DNA of 9,215 bases from Thermoplasmata archaeon (GTDB taxonomy: Archaea; Thermoplasmatota; Thermoplasmata; Thermoplasmatales; Thermoplasmataceae): the NCBI GenBank assembly GCA_021819225.1, contig JAKARU010000028.1:1-9215 (forward strand), read 5' to 3'. The position numbers and the translations under genes are program-made. Under the pieces are notes generated by a model, which saw nothing but the letters and a program-made list of their open reading frames with translations, was not told the DNA's origin and ran no database searches. Positions 6,144 to 9,215 of this stretch are shown piece after piece. The first letter of the stretch is position 1. Each line of letters begins with the position of its first letter.

Positions 6144-7217
6144 ATGGAGCTAAGGTATTACATTATAAGAAGGTTATTAATACTGATACCGACACTGTTT
6201 GGTCTTATATTACTGACTTTTATACTTTTAAGAGCAATTCCCACCTCTGACTTAATTGCCAGTTTTGTATCACAAAAGGCAAATGCAACTCAGAGGGCTG
6301 TAGAGAAGCAACAGGCAATTGCGTATCTTGGATTGAATCAACCACTTCCTGTGCAGTTCCTGTATTACCTGAATGATATAATACATGGTAATCTAGGGGT
6401 CATGTATACCGGTTTTTACACCGGTCCCGTAATTGGTGGAATATCGAAATTCCTCCCATACACCTTGGAACTTACTATAGCAACAGTTATCCTCTCCATA
6501 TTAATCGCAATTCCTCTGGGAACTTACATAGGAGCCAGACCCAATTCCCCCTCGGATGCTGTAGGAAGAATTTTTTCTCTAGGAATTTACGCAATGCCTG
6601 TGTTCTGGCTTGCGCTGCTGGCTCAAATGGTCTTCGGAAAAAATATTGGAATACTCGGTTCCTACGGGCTGCCAATCTCAGGCGAGGGGTATCCTTCAAC
6701 AACAAAAGTTCCGTGGATAGTGAACAATGTCTCTGAGCCAACGCATATGCTTCTGGTGGATGCGCTTCTACACGGTAATTTAACAATAGCTTACAGTGCC
6801 TTCATCCATCTTATATTGCCTGTAGCTGTCCTTACTCTGAGCATTCTTGCAGGCTTACTAAGATTCATAAGAGCCGGTATGGTTGATACTGCGAACCAGG
6901 AGTTTGTTAAAACAGCTAGGGCAAAAGGAGTACCAGAGAAACTTGTTTTGAAAAGGCACGTCAGAAAGAACGCCCTCCTGCCTTCAGTAACAGTGATAGG
7001 TCTCCTGATGGCTGGTTTGCTGGGAGGTGTAGTCGTAATTGAGGATGTTTTCGATCTAAGGGGAATGGGAAGGTTAACCCTTGCGACAATTACCGGGCTG
7101 AACATTCAGTTTTATGGAGTCGCAGGCACTGTCCTTTTTTTCGGAATAATATTGATGATCACAAATTTGATCGTGGATGTCGTGTACGCGTTTCTTGATC
7201 CAAGGATCAGGTATTAA
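6144..7217 (+). CDS. dppB: Dipeptide/oligopeptide ABC transporter permease (DppB/OppB family)
   Basis: One of the two membrane subunits of a peptide/nickel-type ABC importer. It has 357 residues, slightly longer than typical DppB. It opens with the family start YYIIRRLLILIPTLFGLILL and an LRAIP segment (29-33). An extracytoplasmic region (about 31-104) contains LGLNQPLPVQFLYYLNDIIHGNLG-type signatures (62-85). Further helices follow from about 105. The cytoplasmic coupling loop EFVKTARAKGVPEKLVLKRH and its LLP end (253-280) is the EAA motif that contacts the ATPase. GMGRLTLATI (307-316) and the terminal VYAFLDPRIRY are also diagnostic. It is the first gene of the operon with a leaderless start and is followed after 10 bp by the second permease. 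Substrate is not determinable from sequence; peptides are most likely, but this family also carries nickel and some sugars in archaea. Confidence 0.94.
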   Translation: MELRYYIIRRLLILIPTLFGLILLTFILLRAIPTSDLIASFVSQKANATQRAVEKQQAIAYLGLNQPLPVQFLYYLNDIIHGNLGVMYTGFYTGPVIGGISKFLPYTLELTIATVILSILIAIPLGTYIGARPNSPSDAVGRIFSLGIYAMPVFWLALLAQMVFGKNIGILGSYGLPISGEGYPSTTKVPWIVNNVSEPTHMLLVDALLHGNLTIAYSAFIHLILPVAVLTLSILAGLLRFIRAGMVDTANQEFVKTARAKGVPEKLVLKRHVRKNALLPSVTVIGLLMAGLLGGVVVIEDVFDLRGMGRLTLATITGLNIQFYGVAGTVLFFGIILMITNLIVDVVYAFLDPRIRY

Positions 7218-7227
7218 GGTGAAATAA

Positions 7228-8223
7228 ATGCAGTCAACAATTAGTATATTTAAAAGATCAGGAGTTCAGAAGAAGAGAAGGCCAAAAATCGAGGACTTTA
7301 AGTCCACTATGAAACTTGTTTTTAAGAACAAGGTTTCTCTGACTGGATTGATAATAACATCAGTTTACTTTATACTGGCTCTTATGGATTATGTTTATCC
7401 CCAGTATCTCGGGGCAGGGCCTGGTATTATAACATCAATGACCCGTTTAAATGGAGGTTTTCTGGGTCAGGGTTTTCCATCCGCCCCCACTTTGAGTAAT
7501 GGGTGGTGGTTCTACCTTGGAACCACTTATGCCAACATTCCTCTATTTCCGGCTATACTTTCGGCGTTATATATAGATCTGGGATACAGCCTTTTGATTG
7601 TCCTCAGCGGCGCTGTGATTGGAATTTTAGTAGGAACAATTTCCGCCTACTATGGAGGATTTTGGGACGAGCTCATGATGAGGATAACTGATATTTTTTA
7701 CAGTATCCCTTTCCTGATCATGGCAATTGCGTTCACCACTATTCTGGCTTACAGTCTTGCAAAGGCACACGCACCCATAAACGGATTTTCACTTATAGCC
7801 TTGGCCCTGATAATTATATGGTGGCCGACATATGCGAGATTAACCCGTTCCATAACGCTGTCCATAAAATCTTCACGATTCATAGAGGCAGCTGTCGCTT
7901 CCGGGTCATCCAGGATTAGAAATATTTTCGCACATATTATTCCGAACGTACTTTCCCCTGTATTTGTCCAGATATCACTGGATCTTGGTTCTATAGTACT
8001 CATATTTGCGACAGTTGAATATCTAGGCCTCGGTAGTGTGATACAGGTTACGCCTTATACCCCTGAACTGGGTGAACTGATTTCACTTGGTCAGCAATAT
8101 TTACCGGTAGGCATATGGTGGCCGGTATTTATTCCCGGGCTGTTTCTCCTGATTTTCACAGTTGGTGTTAACATTCTAGGTGATGGTCTTAGAGACGTGC
8201 TCGATCCGAAGATGAGGAGGTAA
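7228..8223 (+). CDS. dppC: Dipeptide/oligopeptide ABC transporter permease (DppC/OppC family)
   Basis: Partner membrane subunit of the preceding permease; 331 residues. The N-terminus is a basic cytoplasmic tail (KRSGVQKKRRPK, 9-20) followed by the first helix at about 36-55 and an extracytoplasmic stretch to about 115. The core permease domain has YYGGFWDELMMRITDIFYSIP (141-161), a DppC hallmark; the EAA coupling loop FIEAAVASGSSRIRNIFAHI, which continues into IPNVLSPV (218-245); VEYLGLG (263-269); and the ending NILGDGLRDVLDPKMRR. The ATG has GGTGA five bases upstream, directly after the dppB stop. The gene's own last codons contain GGAGGT, which serves as the ribosome site of the ATPase gene. 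All key features are intact, so together with DppB it should form a complete translocation pore. Confidence 0.94.
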   Translation: MQSTISIFKRSGVQKKRRPKIEDFKSTMKLVFKNKVSLTGLIITSVYFILALMDYVYPQYLGAGPGIITSMTRLNGGFLGQGFPSAPTLSNGWWFYLGTTYANIPLFPAILSALYIDLGYSLLIVLSGAVIGILVGTISAYYGGFWDELMMRITDIFYSIPFLIMAIAFTTILAYSLAKAHAPINGFSLIALALIIIWWPTYARLTRSITLSIKSSRFIEAAVASGSSRIRNIFAHIIPNVLSPVFVQISLDLGSIVLIFATVEYLGLGSVIQVTPYTPELGELISLGQQYLPVGIWWPVFIPGLFLLIFTVGVNILGDGLRDVLDPKMRR

Positions 8224-8228
8224 AATAA

Positions 8229-9215
8229 ATGATTGCACAGGAAGAAGGAATTAAGGAAACACAAAAGACAAATCCCTATGTTGTTGTCAAGAATCTGGTT
8301 ACACAGTTTTTTACATCGAAGGGTATTGTAAAAGCACTAGACAAGGTAAGCTTTGAAATCTATCCCGGTGAGATTTATGGATTAGTGGGGGAAAGTGGTT
8401 GTGGCAAAAGCGTAACATCTACCTCCATAATGGACCTGATACCTGATCCTCCCGGAAGAATAATGGGTGGGGAAATCTACATAGATTCATTCAATATTCT
8501 TTCAGATTTAAGGAGTCTGGCCAGAATTAAGATCAGGAGCGAAACTGATGTAAAGATAAAAAGAAGCAAGCGTGCGAATAAGAGGCATAATGAGATTCTT
8601 TCGCAGATCAGGGGAAACAAGATATCCATGATCTTCCAGGAACCATTTCTGGCATTGAATCCAACGATGAGAATCGGGGATCAGATAATGGAGTCCATTT
8701 TGCTGCACAACATCCTCAGTATAAGTGAAGGGATCATCAAGAGAAACAACATAAACAGTTCCGATCTGGATAAGTTTATGAAGAATCTGAATAGCGAAAC
8801 TGATCCTTTAAGACGAAAGAAGGTAATCAATAATTTTGTTTCTGAGTTTGGAATTCCTGAGTTTGAGGAAAGTTTGAATTCGCTGATAGAAAACTCAACA
8901 GATGATTCTTATGTTAAGACAGAAATAATAAACATGATTCAGGATAATAAGAGGGACATAGATATGAAGCTGATTACCGAAATCAGCCAATATTACTCCC
9001 TGAAGCAACAGCTGTTTCAATTGACGCTCGATGAAATACAGGCCGAACGAACCGGCGAGACTGCAATCCGAAATCAGAAGCACGCACAGATCAAATCAAT
9101 GAGGAGTTACATAAACAATAAATTTTTCTCATTAAGAATTAAGCTCAGGTTTGCTGAAAAGCATTACATGTCTCCATTCAGGAAGGAAGCGAGGAGAAGG
9201 GCAATCGAGATCGGA
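8229..9215 (+). CDS. Peptide ABC transporter ATP-binding protein (DppD/OppD family) with a large insertion, cut by the window end
   Basis: Nucleotide-binding subunit powering the two permeases; the first 329 residues are present and the frame is open to the last base. Domains run in order: a short N-terminal tail (1-16); VVVKNLVTQF (18-27); Walker A GESGCGKS (54-61); a basic stretch (about 99-126, rich in Lys/Arg) longer than usual before the Q-loop; and Q-loop FQEPFLALNP (136-145) with TMRIGDQIMES after it. In normal DppD proteins the helix 'A..RAIELL..VGI' follows within about 40 residues, then LSGGQ. Here a similar ARRRAIEIG appears only at 321-329, after about 155 extra residues that are charged and predicted helical. 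The signature motif, Walker B and H-loop lie beyond the window. The start ATG is set by GGAGGT seven bases upstream. Confidence 0.9.
   Translation, partial: MIAQEEGIKETQKTNPYVVVKNLVTQFFTSKGIVKALDKVSFEIYPGEIYGLVGESGCGKSVTSTSIMDLIPDPPGRIMGGEIYIDSFNILSDLRSLARIKIRSETDVKIKRSKRANKRHNEILSQIRGNKISMIFQEPFLALNPTMRIGDQIMESILLHNILSISEGIIKRNNINSSDLDKFMKNLNSETDPLRRKKVINNFVSEFGIPEFEESLNSLIENSTDDSYVKTEIINMIQDNKRDIDMKLITEISQYYSLKQQLFQLTLDEIQAERTGETAIRNQKHAQIKSMRSYINNKFFSLRIKLRFAEKHYMSPFRKEARRRAIEIG

Noticed and set aside
6408..6425. ACCGGT repeated 12 bp apart inside dppB
   Set aside because: It encodes a local YTG-F-YTG peptide repeat in an extracytoplasmic loop; six-base palindromes this close within a coding region need no regulatory explanation.

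Overview
The window reads as ordinary chromosomal DNA of a thermoacidophilic archaeon, most likely of the order Thermoplasmatales (Thermoplasmata). Three observations point there. The translation GTPase is a DRG-type protein of the archaeal/eukaryotic kind. The first genes of operons have an archaeal TATA box about 26-27 nt before the ATG and no room for a leader, while internal genes have Shine-Dalgarno (SD) sequences. The CoA pathway enzyme is a bacterial-type pantothenate kinase (CoaA), which among archaea is characteristic of Thermoplasmatales. The genus assignment is inference.

Layout. (1) 97-627, minus: a small protein with two membrane anchors and a Ser/Thr-rich outer domain, function unknown. 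(2) 793-3550, plus: a tightly coupled three-gene operon of glutamate formimidoyltransferase, formimidoyl-THF cyclodeaminase and ACT-domain threonine dehydratase. The genes overlap at their stop/start codons, and together they suggest amino-acid breakdown feeding one-carbon units, ammonia and 2-oxo acids. (3) 3547-4635, minus: DRG/Obg-family GTPase with TGS domain, converging on the dehydratase gene with a 4-bp overlap of stop codons. (4) 4809 to about 5771, minus: CoaA. Its conserved N-terminus extends well upstream of the only usual start codon in frame, so its real start is unresolved. (5) 5835-6143: divergent intergenic region with a repeat-containing promoter. (6) 6144-9215 (runs off the end), plus: dipeptide/oligopeptide ABC transporter with two permeases and an ATPase carrying a large insertion. 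No substrate-binding protein gene is in the window.

Taken together the genes fit a peptide- and amino-acid-using heterotroph: peptide import, then threonine/serine and histidine-type catabolism. I see no mobile element, CRISPR array, tRNA or rRNA. Nothing here is a clear new system. The most unusual points are the start-codon problem and palindrome at coaA, the insertion in the ABC ATPase, and the 20-bp tandem repeat at the transporter promoter.
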